Shown here: in pieces, positions 56,022 to 64,000 of the stretch
Layout of the letters: every line of letters starts with the position of its first letter
How positions within the stretch are numbered: position 1 is the stretch's first letter
Origin: Pontibacter rufus
GTDB lineage: Bacteria; Bacteroidota; Bacteroidia; Cytophagales; Hymenobacteraceae
DNA: 64,000 nucleotides
Direction of reading: 5' to 3'
Assembly (NCBI RefSeq): GCF_015694705.1
Contig: NZ_JADQDR010000014.1
Location: 1 to 64,000 of the forward strand
Position numbers and translations under genes: made by a program
The notes under the pieces: model-generated
What the model was told of the DNA's origin: nothing
The model's database searches: none
The model's input: only the letters and a program-made list of their open reading frames with translations

Positions 56022-58691
56022 ATGCCGAAAGTCTCCTTAAGTCTGTTCTTATCCCTCTCTATCCTGTTGGGCTGTAATCAAAAACAGGATCGCTCTGAAG
56101 CGCAAGCCACCAACGACGTTCAGAATGCAGATAGCACGAATGCTGCTGCCGATACGGCAAATGCCATCGTTGTACCCAATGATTTAAAGATCACCGAATT
56201 TGCAGGACCTGATCTAACACCCAGTCCTGCCTGCCTTGCTGTAGCGCCAACCGGAGAAGTCTTTGCGGGCGTTGACATGATTGGTTCACTGGGCAAAGAT
56301 CCGGGGAAAGGAAGTATCATTAAACTTGTTGATACTAACAACGACGGCAAAGCAGACGAGCATACCACCTTTGCAATGGTCGATAATCCGCGCGGCATTA
56401 TAGTGCTTGGCGATCAGCTCTTTGTCCTGCACACTACTTTCTCTGAAAAAACCGGGAAAGCGACCGGCATGGATCTGGTTGTTTTTGAAGATACAGATCA
56501 TGACGGTGTTGCAGATGGGCCCTCCAAACCGCTCATTCAGAACATAAGCTCCCCTAAATTCCTGCAGGAACGGGGTACCGACCACGCTACCAATGGTATC
56601 CGGATGGGCATTGATGGCTGGATATACATTGCTGTTGGCGACTTTGGATTCCATAATGCGGTGGACAGATCAGGAAAGAAACTTACCATGCTCGGCGGCG
56701 GAATTGTCCGGGTACGGCCGGATGGCACAGAGATGGAGGTTTATACCCACGGTATGCGTAACATCTATGATGTGGCAATTGACCCGTATATGAACATTTT
56801 CACACGCGGAAACACCAACGACGGCGGCGGCTGGAACATTCGCTTCAGCCATCAGATCCAATCCGGTGAATACGGCTACCCTGTTCTCTTCCAGAACTTT
56901 ACAGACGAAATTATTCCTGCGCTGGTAGACCTTGGAGGCGGCTCCGGTACCGGCGCCTTATTTATGGATGAGCCTACCTGGCCAAAAAAATACAATAAGG
57001 TTCCGATGATGGCAGACTGGGGAAGAAGCCAGCTTTATATTCACCGGGTTACGCCGGATGCTGCAAGCTTTAAGCAAAAGGAAGAAGCATTTATAAAATT
57101 ACCCCAGATTACGGATTTGGATGTTGACGGGTCTGGAAGGTTATACCTTTCTGCCTGGGATGGCGCGGGTTATTCCGGTAATCCTGACAAAGGATTTGTG
57201 GTACGGGTGGTGCCGGAAGACTGGAAGTATAAGCCCTTCCCCGATCTTGAAAAAGCATCTGTTGAAGAATTGGCAAACTTGCTGAAATCAGGTAGCTCCG
57301 TAGCCCGTTTGTATGCCCAGCAGGAACTTATTACACGCCCGACCGATGAGGCGACAAAGGCAGCGTGGGAAGTTGCCGCCGACAAAAGCCTGCCGCTTTA
57401 TGCGCGGGTAGCCGGCATGTATACGTATGCGCAGGCAGCAGGCGAAAGTGGCACCAGCAACTTAGTAAAGCTGACGCAGGATAGTAACATGAAGGAATTT
57501 GCTTTACGCGCCCTCAGCGACAGAAAAAAGCGTCTCGAAAATGTTCCCATCAAGCCCTTTTTCGATGGTCTCAAAAGCTCCTCTGAACGGGTGCAGGCAG
57601 CGGCCATTATTGGCTTAGGACGCCTCGGCCGTATAGAAGCTGCCCCGGCCTTGCTACAGGTAAAAGTTCCTGATTCCTTTGCCGCGCCGGCCAAAGGAAC
57701 GGAAGGACCTCATGCCACTCCCAACGCAGCCATTATTCCGGCACACCTTGCAGTGCAGGCTCTGGTGAAACTAAATGCTGTAGATGCATGCGTAAATGCT
57801 ATCGGCACAGATAACTCCACCATTGCGCTTTGGGCCCTGCGCTACATGCACGATCCGAAAGCAGTTAACGGATTGATCGCCGCTTACAAGCAGACCAATG
57901 ACGAGGAACTGCAAAAAGAAATCCTTACCACCTTATCGCGCCTCTACAAAAAAGAGGCTCCATATGATGGTTCCACGTGGTGGAGCACGCGGCCGGATTC
58001 GCATGGCCCTTATTACAACGGAATTACCTGGGAGTCTTCTCCTAAAATAGAAAAGTTCCTGAAGGCGGAATGGGCTAAGGCAGACAAGTCAGAAAAGCAG
58101 TTCTTCGCTGATCTGAACGGCAGACACCGCATGGGCATTACCGAGTTTGGGGGAGAAGAGAAACCCGTTGTAGCGAAAGAAGAAGTTAATGTTGACCTGG
58201 ATAAAATCAGAAACCAGAAGGGCCAGATTGGCAAGTCCTCTATTGAAGATGTGATGCTGGCAATGGCTAAACTGGACGGAGATCCTGTAAAGGGTAAAGC
58301 CCTGTTTACCCGCCAGGGTTGTATTGCCTGCCACAGCATAAAGGAAGGCGAAACGATGAAGGGCCCTTTCATGGGTCAGATCGGGTCTATCATGAACCGG
58401 GAGCAGATTGCAGAGTCCATTCTCAAGCCAAATGCTTCCATCTCGCAGGGTTTTGCTACGGTGCAGGTTACCACAAAAGGAGGTAAGAGCTATACCGGCT
58501 TTGTTACACAGGAATCTGCGGACAAACTCGTTATGCGGAATACCTCCGGTGAGATTTTCACAATTGATACCGGAGACATTCTGAAGCGTAAGGAACTGGA
58601 AACATCCATGATGCCGACAGGGCTTGCCAATGCCTTGTCCTACGAGGAGTTTGCATCTCTTATTACTTTCCTTTCACAACAGAAAAAATAA
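56022..58691 (+). CDS. Lipoprotein with dehydrogenase-like beta-propeller, HEAT repeats and a C-terminal cytochrome c domain (PVC-type heme-binding)
   Basis: An 889-residue lipoprotein (lipobox LLGC, Cys18). An Asp/Thr-rich linker follows. A six-bladed propeller (about 50-415) resembles the putative membrane-bound dehydrogenase/sorbosone dehydrogenase fold (KLVDTNNDGKADEHTTF, HGMRNIYDVAIDP, DLDVDGSGRLYLSAWDGAGY). HEAT-like helices span about 425-650. A heme c domain (about 750-885) has CIACH at 767-771 and a Met-rich MKGPFMGQIGSIM that could give the axial ligand. This is the architecture known from Planctomycetes/Verrucomicrobia. It likely takes electrons from, or carries out, sugar oxidation in the periplasm. 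It heads a row with DUF1080, SUMF1-like and Gfo/Idh genes. A 28-bp inverted repeat directly follows its stop. Confidence 0.88.
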   Translation: MPKVSLSLFLSLSILLGCNQKQDRSEAQATNDVQNADSTNAAADTANAIVVPNDLKITEFAGPDLTPSPACLAVAPTGEVFAGVDMIGSLGKDPGKGSIIKLVDTNNDGKADEHTTFAMVDNPRGIIVLGDQLFVLHTTFSEKTGKATGMDLVVFEDTDHDGVADGPSKPLIQNISSPKFLQERGTDHATNGIRMGIDGWIYIAVGDFGFHNAVDRSGKKLTMLGGGIVRVRPDGTEMEVYTHGMRNIYDVAIDPYMNIFTRGNTNDGGGWNIRFSHQIQSGEYGYPVLFQNFTDEIIPALVDLGGGSGTGALFMDEPTWPKKYNKVPMMADWGRSQLYIHRVTPDAASFKQKEEAFIKLPQITDLDVDGSGRLYLSAWDGAGYSGNPDKGFVVRVVPEDWKYKPFPDLEKASVEELANLLKSGSSVARLYAQQELITRPTDEATKAAWEVAADKSLPLYARVAGMYTYAQAAGESGTSNLVKLTQDSNMKEFALRALSDRKKRLENVPIKPFFDGLKSSSERVQAAAIIGLGRLGRIEAAPALLQVKVPDSFAAPAKGTEGPHATPNAAIIPAHLAVQALVKLNAVDACVNAIGTDNSTIALWALRYMHDPKAVNGLIAAYKQTNDEELQKEILTTLSRLYKKEAPYDGSTWWSTRPDSHGPYYNGITWESSPKIEKFLKAEWAKADKSEKQFFADLNGRHRMGITEFGGEEKPVVAKEEVNVDLDKIRNQKGQIGKSSIEDVMLAMAKLDGDPVKGKALFTRQGCIACHSIKEGETMKGPFMGQIGSIMNREQIAESILKPNASISQGFATVQVTTKGGKSYTGFVTQESADKLVMRNTSGEIFTIDTGDILKRKELETSMMPTGLANALSYEEFASLITFLSQQKK

Positions 58692-58749
58692 GTCATACCT
58701 GTTGTATAGCTGCCATTTAAATAAATGGCAGCTATACAACAGGTATGAC
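58692..58749. repeat. 28-bp perfect inverted repeat just after the cytochrome/HEAT gene
   Basis: Arms 58692-58719 and 58722-58749 are exact complements and begin immediately after the stop codon. It has no U-run and no flanking duplication that would mark a mobile element. Confidence 0.9.
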
Positions 58750-58861
58750 ACAAAGCAGCCGGAAAAACCATTCAGCAGATAGCTTCAATCCTATCACGGC
58801 TAATTGATTTAACTTTATCGTTTTTCGCAAATACAAAGACCCGGAACTTACCGGATAATAA

Positions 58862-59713
58862 ATGAAAATAACCGCCTTGTTTAGTATCTGCCTGCTTGGT
58901 GCGTGCTTATCCTGCGCCACACAGAAAAAGGAATCACAGGATGATGGATGGGTAAAACTCTTCAACGGAAAGGACCTGAACAACTGGGATGTAAAAATCA
59001 AGGGCCACCCCCTGAACGAAAATTTCGGAAATACTTTCCGGGTAGAAGACGGTAACTTAAAAGTAAGCTACGATAAGTATAAAAACTTTGATGAGCAATA
59101 CGGCCATCTTTTCAACAAGCAGAAATTTTCGGCTTACCTGCTGGTCATGGAATACCGCTTTACGGGCGAACAGGCAACCGGCGGCCCCGGTTGGGCTTTC
59201 CGCAACAGCGGCGCTATGCTGCATTCCCAGCCGGCCGCCACGATGGGCCTGGATCAGGACTTCCCGATTTCACTGGAGGAACAACTGCTGGGAGGCAACG
59301 GCCAGGATCCGCGCAGCACCGCCAACCTGTGCACGCCCGGCACCAACGTGGTGCTGCAGGATACGCTTTTCACGCCCCACTGCATTGATTCCAGCTCCAA
59401 AACCTACCACGGTGATCAATGGGTACGCGTAGAGGCGCTGGTTCTGGGCGATTCCATTATCAAACATATAGTAGAAGGAGACACGGTGCTGGTTTATAAA
59501 AAGCCTCAGATTGGTGGCGGCAACGTGAGCAACTATGATCCGGCGGTAAAAAAGGATGGCCAGCCTTTGAAGGAAGGATACATTGCCCTGCAAAGCGAAA
59601 GCCACCCCGTGGAATTTAGAAAAGTAGAGCTTTTTAACCTCGAAAAGTATATGGATGATCCGCAGAAACTGAAAAAAGTGTTGCAGGATCTGCAGAAACA
59701 GAAAGCACATTAA
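58862..59713 (+). CDS. DUF1080 (3-keto-disaccharide hydrolase) lipoprotein
   Basis: A 283-residue single-domain DUF1080 protein with a lipoprotein signal (LLGAC, Cys15). It shows the family opening WVKLFNGKDLNNWDVKIKG (about 30-48), the MEYRFTGEQATGGPGWAFRNSG core (about 96-117) with a GAMLH strand, and a late EGYIALQSESHPVEFRKVELFNL. It has the same fold as the two domains at 23968-27387 but stands alone. It would cleave 3-keto-glycosides made by the Gfo/Idh/MocA or propeller enzyme of this cluster, in the periplasm or at the surface. Its stop codon is part of a 12-bp hairpin (59712-59741). Confidence 0.9.
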   Translation: MKITALFSICLLGACLSCATQKKESQDDGWVKLFNGKDLNNWDVKIKGHPLNENFGNTFRVEDGNLKVSYDKYKNFDEQYGHLFNKQKFSAYLLVMEYRFTGEQATGGPGWAFRNSGAMLHSQPAATMGLDQDFPISLEEQLLGGNGQDPRSTANLCTPGTNVVLQDTLFTPHCIDSSSKTYHGDQWVRVEALVLGDSIIKHIVEGDTVLVYKKPQIGGGNVSNYDPAVKKDGQPLKEGYIALQSESHPVEFRKVELFNLEKYMDDPQKLKKVLQDLQKQKAH

Positions 59714-59741
59714 GTATAAAGCTGCTACGAGCTTTATACTT
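59712..59741 (+). terminator. Hairpin overlapping the DUF1080 stop codon
   Basis: AAGTATAAAGCT (59712-59723) and its exact complement (59730-59741) with a 6-base loop. The stem begins inside the TAA stop and contains the AGTATAA motif. Followed by TTGTAAA, so a weak terminator at best. Confidence 0.65.
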
Positions 59742-59815
59742 TGTAAATCCACCCGCCCCGGTAACAACTTATACCTCAGCACAACCGTGCCAGACAAGCT
59801 TTTATTTATTTAGAA

Positions 59816-60817
59816 ATGAACACTCCTAAAATATACTTTAAAGCATTTTTGATTGGGCTCACCTGTTTCGCGCTTATACCCGGCCCGGCGCACTCCCAAA
59901 AAAGTACCGCCAAACCCTACACACAGGACATTTCAGGTATGAATCTGAAATTTGATATGGTAGCTATACCTGGAGGTGAATTTAAAATGGGCAGCCCGGC
60001 CGATGAGCAGGGAAGGAACCAGGACGAAGGCCCCCAGCATACGGTAAAGCTCAGCCCGTTCTGGATGAGCAAGTATGAAATAACCTGGGATTTGTTTGAG
60101 CCTTTTTTATACAGGGATTATGAGGCAACCCAGAGTACCGGGGCCATTAGCCCCGAAGTAGATGCTGTGGCGCGCCCTACCAAGCCTTACCTCGACATGA
60201 CTTTCGGTATGGGGAAAGAAGGCCATCCGGCTGTAGGCATGACGCAATATGCTGCTATCCAGTTTTGTAAATGGCTGTACGCCAGAACCGGCGTCTTTTA
60301 CAGGCTCCCGACAGAAGCCGAATGGGAGTATGCCTGCCGTGCCGGAACAACAACAGCCTATTCTTTCGGCGACGCCCCTTCAGAACTTGATGCCTATGCC
60401 TGGTTTAAGGCCAACAGCAACGAAAAAACCCATCCGGCAGGTACTAAAAAGCCAAATGCCTGGGGCCTTTACGACATGCACGGCAACGTAGCCGAATGGA
60501 CAATCGACCAGTATATCCCTGATTTTTACGAGCAGTTTAAAGGGAAAGTAGCTGTTAATCCTGTTGCCGTACCCGAAAAGCTATATCCCCACGCCATCAG
60601 AGGAGGCGCATATAACGATGAAGCCCCGGCACTTCGCTCAGCCAACCGTGAGGCCTCCGATCCCAACTGGAAGCGAATAGATCCGCAGATACCTAAAAGC
60701 AACTGGTGGTTTCCGGAGGCACCTTTTATTGGTTTCCGGATTGTTCGTCCGCTGAATCCACCTTCCGCAGCAGAGATCGACGCATACTATAACCGCCAGC
60801 CTATCCCGGACTATTGA
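59816..60817 (+). CDS. SUMF1/formylglycine-generating-enzyme-fold protein lacking the catalytic cysteines
   Basis: A 333-residue exported protein (signal cleaved near AHSQ, about residue 28) with the FGE-sulfatase domain (about 45-315): FDMVAIPGGEFKMGSP, WMSKYEITWDLFEPF, AVGMTQYAAIQFCKWLYARTG, YRLPTEAEWEYACRAGTTT, GLYDMHGNVAEW, AIRGGAYNDEAP and FIGFRIVRP. In true formylglycine-generating enzymes the segment after RGG carries two Cys that bind copper; here it reads RGGAYNDEAPALRSANRE with none. No sulfatase gene is near. It is therefore probably a structural or ligand-binding member, as in other SUMF1-like secreted proteins. It sits between the DUF1080 and Gfo/Idh genes and may bind sugars or partners. 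Confidence 0.88.
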   Translation: MNTPKIYFKAFLIGLTCFALIPGPAHSQKSTAKPYTQDISGMNLKFDMVAIPGGEFKMGSPADEQGRNQDEGPQHTVKLSPFWMSKYEITWDLFEPFLYRDYEATQSTGAISPEVDAVARPTKPYLDMTFGMGKEGHPAVGMTQYAAIQFCKWLYARTGVFYRLPTEAEWEYACRAGTTTAYSFGDAPSELDAYAWFKANSNEKTHPAGTKKPNAWGLYDMHGNVAEWTIDQYIPDFYEQFKGKVAVNPVAVPEKLYPHAIRGGAYNDEAPALRSANREASDPNWKRIDPQIPKSNWWFPEAPFIGFRIVRPLNPPSAAEIDAYYNRQPIPDY

Positions 60818-61071
60818 GAAGTATAGCCTCTTGGGAAACCCGTAGGCTTTAGCTTTATTACCTGCTATACTCATCTTGTCTGGCAAAACTTGTCGGCTTG
60901 TTAGGCAAATAATTTACCTTGAGTTTAATAAGTGTCGGAAAAACATCAATTATATACATTGAAATCATAAATCAGGCATAAACATATAGTGTTCAGTAGG
61001 TTGTCATAAATAAATCTTGTATCTTATGCCTCAATACCTTTGTCCCTTTACTTACTTTAACGACACACAGA

Positions 61072-62406
61072 ATGGAGAAGAATGACAAAATTTTTGACTT
61101 AACCCAGCGGCGCGAGTTTCTGAAAGCCTCAGCCCTGCTGGCAGGAGGTGCACTGCTAAGTTCGGTTCCCCTGGCAGGTGCATACGCAGCAGGCAGCGAC
61201 ACCATAAAAATTGCATTGGTAGGATGCGGGGGCAGAGGTACCGGAGCCGCTTTCCAGGCTTTGCAAACCAAACAAAATATAAAACTGGTTGCTATGGCAG
61301 ATGCCTTCCGTGATCGCCTGGATGACAGCTATAAGCCACTGTTTGATAAGTTTGGAAAAGGGAAAGTAGATGTTCCGGAAGATAAGAAGTTTGTTGGGTT
61401 TGATGCTTATAAAAAAGCCATAGCCGAAGCTGATGTTGTGCTGCTTGCCACACCTCCCGGCTTCCGGCCTATTCATTTCGAAGAAGCCATTAAGCAGAAC
61501 AAGCATGTTTTCATGGAAAAGCCGGTAGCCACCGACTCGCCCGGCATCCGCAAAGTACTGGCGACTGCCGAAGAAGCAAAACGAAAGAAACTAAACGTGG
61601 TAGTAGGTTTGCAGCGCCGTTACCAGAATAACTACCGCGAAGCAATCAAGCGCATCCAGGATGGCGCCCTCGGCGATATTGCCTCAGGCCAGGTTTACTG
61701 GAACAGCGGTGGCGTGTGGGTACGCCCGCGCAAACCAGAACAAACGGAGATGGAATACCAGATGCGCAACTGGTATTACTTTAACTGGCTTTGCGGCGAC
61801 CATATCACCGAGCAACACATCCATAACATCGATGTGGCCAATTGGATAAAGAACGATTACCCGGTATCGGCCCAAGGCACCGGAAGCCGCTTCCTGCGTA
61901 CGGGCAAAGAATACGGCGAAATATATGATAACCATACAGTGGAGTTTGTCTACAAAGACGGTACCGTGCTGCAGAGCCAGTGCCGCCACTTTGAAGGAAC
62001 AGACAACCGCGTAGATGAAAGTTTCCAGGGAACAAAAGGCCGCGTATACCTTTCTGCTGATAACATCGCAAGGTTAACGGATTATAAAGGAAATGTAATT
62101 TATGATCATGCCGGAAAAGGTGATCCGAACCCTTACCAGACCGAGCATGACGAACTTTTTGCGGCCATAAGCGCCGGACAATTTAAGTTTGCCGATGCAG
62201 AACGCGGCGCTAAGAGTACCATGACTTCGCTCCTGGGGCGCTATGCTACCTATTCCGGGCACCAGGTAAAGTGGGATGAAGCGCTCAACTCTAATATCAG
62301 CTTAATGCCTGAAACTTTTGCCTGGGATGCCAAGCCAAAAGTGTTGCCGAACGCAGATGGATTCTATCCTGTTGCTATTCCGGGCAAGACAAAGGTGATA
62401 GGCTAG
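61072..62406 (+). CDS. Gfo/Idh/MocA-family oxidoreductase with Tat signal
   Basis: A 444-residue dehydrogenase exported by the Tat route (QRREFLKASALLAGGALLS, residues 12-30). The Rossmann motif is ALVGCGGRGTGAAFQAL (about 48-64) and the EKP motif is in FMEKPVATDSPG (Glu about 149). The C-terminal domain contains WLCGDHITEQHIHNIDVANW (about 242-261), a substrate-site helix of the family. It likely oxidises a sugar at C3 with tightly bound NAD(P). It differs clearly from the copy at 27457, so this is not a recent duplicate. It follows SUMF1-like and DUF1080 genes on the same strand; ApbE comes next after 241 bases and a terminator. Confidence 0.92.
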   Translation: MEKNDKIFDLTQRREFLKASALLAGGALLSSVPLAGAYAAGSDTIKIALVGCGGRGTGAAFQALQTKQNIKLVAMADAFRDRLDDSYKPLFDKFGKGKVDVPEDKKFVGFDAYKKAIAEADVVLLATPPGFRPIHFEEAIKQNKHVFMEKPVATDSPGIRKVLATAEEAKRKKLNVVVGLQRRYQNNYREAIKRIQDGALGDIASGQVYWNSGGVWVRPRKPEQTEMEYQMRNWYYFNWLCGDHITEQHIHNIDVANWIKNDYPVSAQGTGSRFLRTGKEYGEIYDNHTVEFVYKDGTVLQSQCRHFEGTDNRVDESFQGTKGRVYLSADNIARLTDYKGNVIYDHAGKGDPNPYQTEHDELFAAISAGQFKFADAERGAKSTMTSLLGRYATYSGHQVKWDEALNSNISLMPETFAWDAKPKVLPNADGFYPVAIPGKTKVIG

Positions 62407-62420
62407 CAAATCAACTATAG

Positions 62421-62495
62421 AAAAGGAATTGTCTCTCAGACTGCCTATACCTGCAACAAGCGCAGAGGTCAGGTGGAGTAGGGGCAATTCCTTTT
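62421..62495 (+). terminator. Terminator-like long hairpin after the Gfo/Idh gene
   Basis: AAAAGGAATTG (62421-62431) pairs with CAATTCCTTTT (62485-62495); the 53-base interior has further partial pairing. T-rich 3' end (CTTTTTATTC). Confidence 0.65.
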
Positions 62496-62647
62496 TATTC
62501 TCCATACTTTGCTGAGGCTAGCTCGCCTGCTCTTGTTTTTTGCAAAACACATGCAGGAAAGTATAAGATGGCAGGCAATATTATATTTCATACTCACAAA
62601 GTATAAGCCATACAGATCCCTGATAATTAGCACATTAATTTATACTT

Positions 62648-63649
62648 ATGCGCTGTGTATTGCTGTTCTGCCTTGCCTTTTTGCTCCTATCTTCGTTCAG
62701 CAAGCCAGCGCTAAAGCCATTTCATATTTACGGATTTACCCAGGGCACGAGCTACCAGGTAACCTACTATGCTGAAGATAATGTTATATCCAAAGCGCAA
62801 ATCGAGCATCTCCTGAGTGAGATAGATAGTTCACTCTCCATCTACAAACCTTATTCCTTGATTAGCCGGTTTAACCAGTCTGCTTCAGGGTTACAGGCAG
62901 ATGAACACTTAAAGAGTGTAGTGAAAAAGTCGCTGGAGGTTTCCCGAAAAACGGGAGGAGCTTTTGACATTACCGTACAGCCGCTCGTGCAAGCCTGGGG
63001 CTTCGGAACAAAACCTGTCGCTGCGCCGCCGGATTCAGCTTCTATACTATTACTGCTAAAATGTGTTGGCCCGGGCAAAGTAACCCTTCTCCGCAACCAG
63101 CTCCGGAAATCAGCTCCTTGTATACGGATAGATGTAAACGGAATTGCCCAGGGTTACACGGTAGATGTACTGGCGAATTACCTTGAAAAACAAGGTATCA
63201 GAAATTACCTGATAGAGGTGGGTGGCGAAATACGGGTAAAGGGGCGCAAGCAGCCGGGCGGCGCGTTAATGTCCATCGGCATTGAAGGCCCTGACGATCA
63301 AACACAAGGTGTTTTCCCTATCCAGAAAGTTATCCGGCTGGAGAACGGAGCCATAACGGCCTCCGGCAATTACAGAAAGTTTTACCAGAGCGGCAACAAA
63401 ACAATCTCCCACTTAATTGATCCCAAAACCGGCTTCCCCGTGCAGAACGAGCTGATAAGTGTTACCGTTTGGGCCAAAAATGCCCTTACAGCCGATGGCT
63501 ACGACAACGCACTAATGGGCATGGGGCTGGACAAAGCCTTGCAGTTTGTAAATGGGCAAAAGAACATGGAGGCATACTTTATTTACCACAGGCCGGATGG
63601 CACCGTAGCCGATACCGCCACCACGAGGTTTTATAAGCTGATGGAATAG
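62648..63649 (+). CDS. apbE: FAD:protein FMN transferase (ApbE family)
   Basis: A 333-residue exported ApbE protein. A signal peptide (MRCVLLFCLAFLLLSSFS) with no obvious lipobox precedes the flavin transferase domain (about 25-330): ISRFNQSASG, GGAFDITVQPLVQAWGFG (about 106-123), IDVNGIAQGYTVDVLANYL (about 159-177), YLIEVGGEIRVKGRK, and a C-terminal HLIDPKTGFPVQNE with SVTVWAKNALTADGYDNALMGMG. It attaches FMN to a Thr/Ser of a target flavoprotein outside the cytosol using Mg2+. Its target is not in the window. Its place by a cluster of exported sugar dehydrogenases raises the question of whether it serves their electron transfer. Confidence 0.94.
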   Translation: MRCVLLFCLAFLLLSSFSKPALKPFHIYGFTQGTSYQVTYYAEDNVISKAQIEHLLSEIDSSLSIYKPYSLISRFNQSASGLQADEHLKSVVKKSLEVSRKTGGAFDITVQPLVQAWGFGTKPVAAPPDSASILLLLKCVGPGKVTLLRNQLRKSAPCIRIDVNGIAQGYTVDVLANYLEKQGIRNYLIEVGGEIRVKGRKQPGGALMSIGIEGPDDQTQGVFPIQKVIRLENGAITASGNYRKFYQSGNKTISHLIDPKTGFPVQNELISVTVWAKNALTADGYDNALMGMGLDKALQFVNGQKNMEAYFIYHRPDGTVADTATTRFYKLME

Positions 63650-63660
63650 AGGTATAAGAA

Positions 63661-63716
63661 TATAAACAACGTTACAATCTACTGGAAAACTGCAGCAGGT
63701 TACAACGTTGTTTATA
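63661..63716 (+). terminator. Hairpin after apbE
   Basis: TATAAACAACGTT (63661-63673) and its exact complement (63704-63716), with a 30-base interior and an AT-rich tail. Thirteen perfect pairs. Confidence 0.65.
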
Positions 63717-63745
63717 AATAAAGTTTAACTGTCTTCCCTAAATGT

Positions 63746-63809
63746 TGTCCTCCCAAAAAGATTTTATGTGTGATAAGGACGCAATACACAAAATCCTTTC
63801 AGGAGGACA
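63746..63809. terminator. Long imperfect hairpin between apbE and the isomerase gene
   Basis: TGTCCTCC (63746-63753) pairs with GGAGGACA (63802-63809), and the inner AAAGATTTTATGTGT/ACACAAAATCCTTT arms pair imperfectly. It lies 21 bases past the stop of the leftward gene and could end both converging transcripts. Confidence 0.6.
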
Positions 63810-63830
63810 GACTATAATATAAATTACTGC

Positions 63831-64000
63831 TTAACTTAAAAATCTGTCGGCTTCTCTGTATGCTTTTATCAGCGCCAGTTCTCCTTCTTTCCCTTCTTTT
63901 GATTTTCCGTGTTCCATCCCCATTACGCCTTTGTACCCTTTTTCGTAGATGTGCTTGAATACATTATTGAAGTTGATTTCTCCCGTTGAAGGTTCTTTGC
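63831..64000 (-). CDS. TIM-barrel sugar isomerase/hydroxypyruvate-isomerase-like protein, 3' end only
   Basis: Reading the minus strand from the window edge gives 56 complete codons ending GELALIKAYREADRFLS and a TAA at 63831-63833. Before that come a KEPSTGEINFNNVFKHIYEK segment and GYKGVMGMEHGKSKEG. The EINF-x-x-V-F and G-x-x-G-x-E-x-x-x-S-x-x-G pattern is the last part of the xylose-isomerase-like TIM-barrel family (hydroxypyruvate isomerase, tagatose/sugar epimerases). These genes often accompany Gfo/Idh/MocA and DUF1080 genes in 3-keto-sugar clusters. The gene continues beyond the window. Confidence 0.8.
   Translation of the reverse strand, partial: KEPSTGEINFNNVFKHIYEKGYKGVMGMEHGKSKEGKEGELALIKAYREADRFLS

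Noticed and set aside
58692-58749. MITE or insertion-sequence remnant
   Set aside because: There is no transposase and no flanking target duplication; the arms meet almost directly.
59816-60817. Sulfatase-maturing enzyme
   Set aside because: The catalytic cysteine pair is missing and no sulfatase gene is present.

Overview
The window is a chromosomal stretch of a Bacteroidota bacterium, most likely of the Cytophagales/Hymenobacteraceae (Pontibacter-like). The grounds are SusC/SusD-type and other TonB-dependent receptors, a type IX secretion (PorP/SprF, gliding-type C-terminal domain) cluster, a YtxJ-type bacillithiol protein, several TAnnTTTG-type promoter elements and moderate GC content. 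The genus is an inference. No rRNA, tRNA, CRISPR array, insertion sequence, phage gene or integrase was seen.

Layout. 1-9000: an AlaDH/PNT-LKR-family dehydrogenase, glycine cleavage P-protein (gcvP), two small exported proteins (DUF4168, DUF4136 lipoprotein) and a TonB-dependent receptor. 9000-21850: a coherent catabolic locus with a secreted calcineurin-like phosphoesterase, a SusD/SusC pair, a lipoprotein glycerophosphodiester phosphodiesterase, GlpF, GlpK and GlpD, all on the minus strand, with a divergent DeoR/GlpR-type repressor. Together they could carry glycerophosphodiesters from outside the cell to dihydroxyacetone phosphate. 22000-28750: an SGNH hydrolase, a HEAT-repeat protein with two DUF1080 (3-keto-glycoside hydrolase) domains and a Tat-exported Gfo/Idh/MocA dehydrogenase. 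29500-35500: an OmpA/PD40 protein, a PorP/SprF protein and a large secreted adhesin-like protein (DUF3494 ice-binding-like domain, DUF11-like domain, six PKD-like repeats, gliding-type CTD).

35900-55900 is mostly housekeeping: lipA, OsmC, YtxJ, a fused alpha/beta 2-oxoacid dehydrogenase E1, an M16 peptidase, a MarR regulator with an aldo/keto reductase and an Old Yellow Enzyme, ispF, an M28 peptidase, LutB, an AsnRS-like asparagine synthetase divergent from an Lrp/AsnC regulator, an aminotransferase, a DUF4407 membrane protein, an L-serine dehydratase alpha subunit and acylphosphatase. 56000-64000 is a second 3-keto-sugar cluster: a lipoprotein with a dehydrogenase-like propeller, HEAT repeats and a cytochrome c domain, a DUF1080 lipoprotein, a SUMF1-fold protein lacking the catalytic cysteines, a Tat-exported Gfo/Idh/MocA dehydrogenase, ApbE, and the 3' end of a TIM-barrel sugar isomerase.

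The most unusual sequence-level signals are a strongly over-represented heptamer AGTATAA/TTATACT in genes and gaps on both strands, a set of long perfect inverted repeats just downstream of genes without U-tracts, and palindromes that overlap promoter elements of the MarR/aldo-keto reductase, AsnC/asparagine synthetase and GlpR units.
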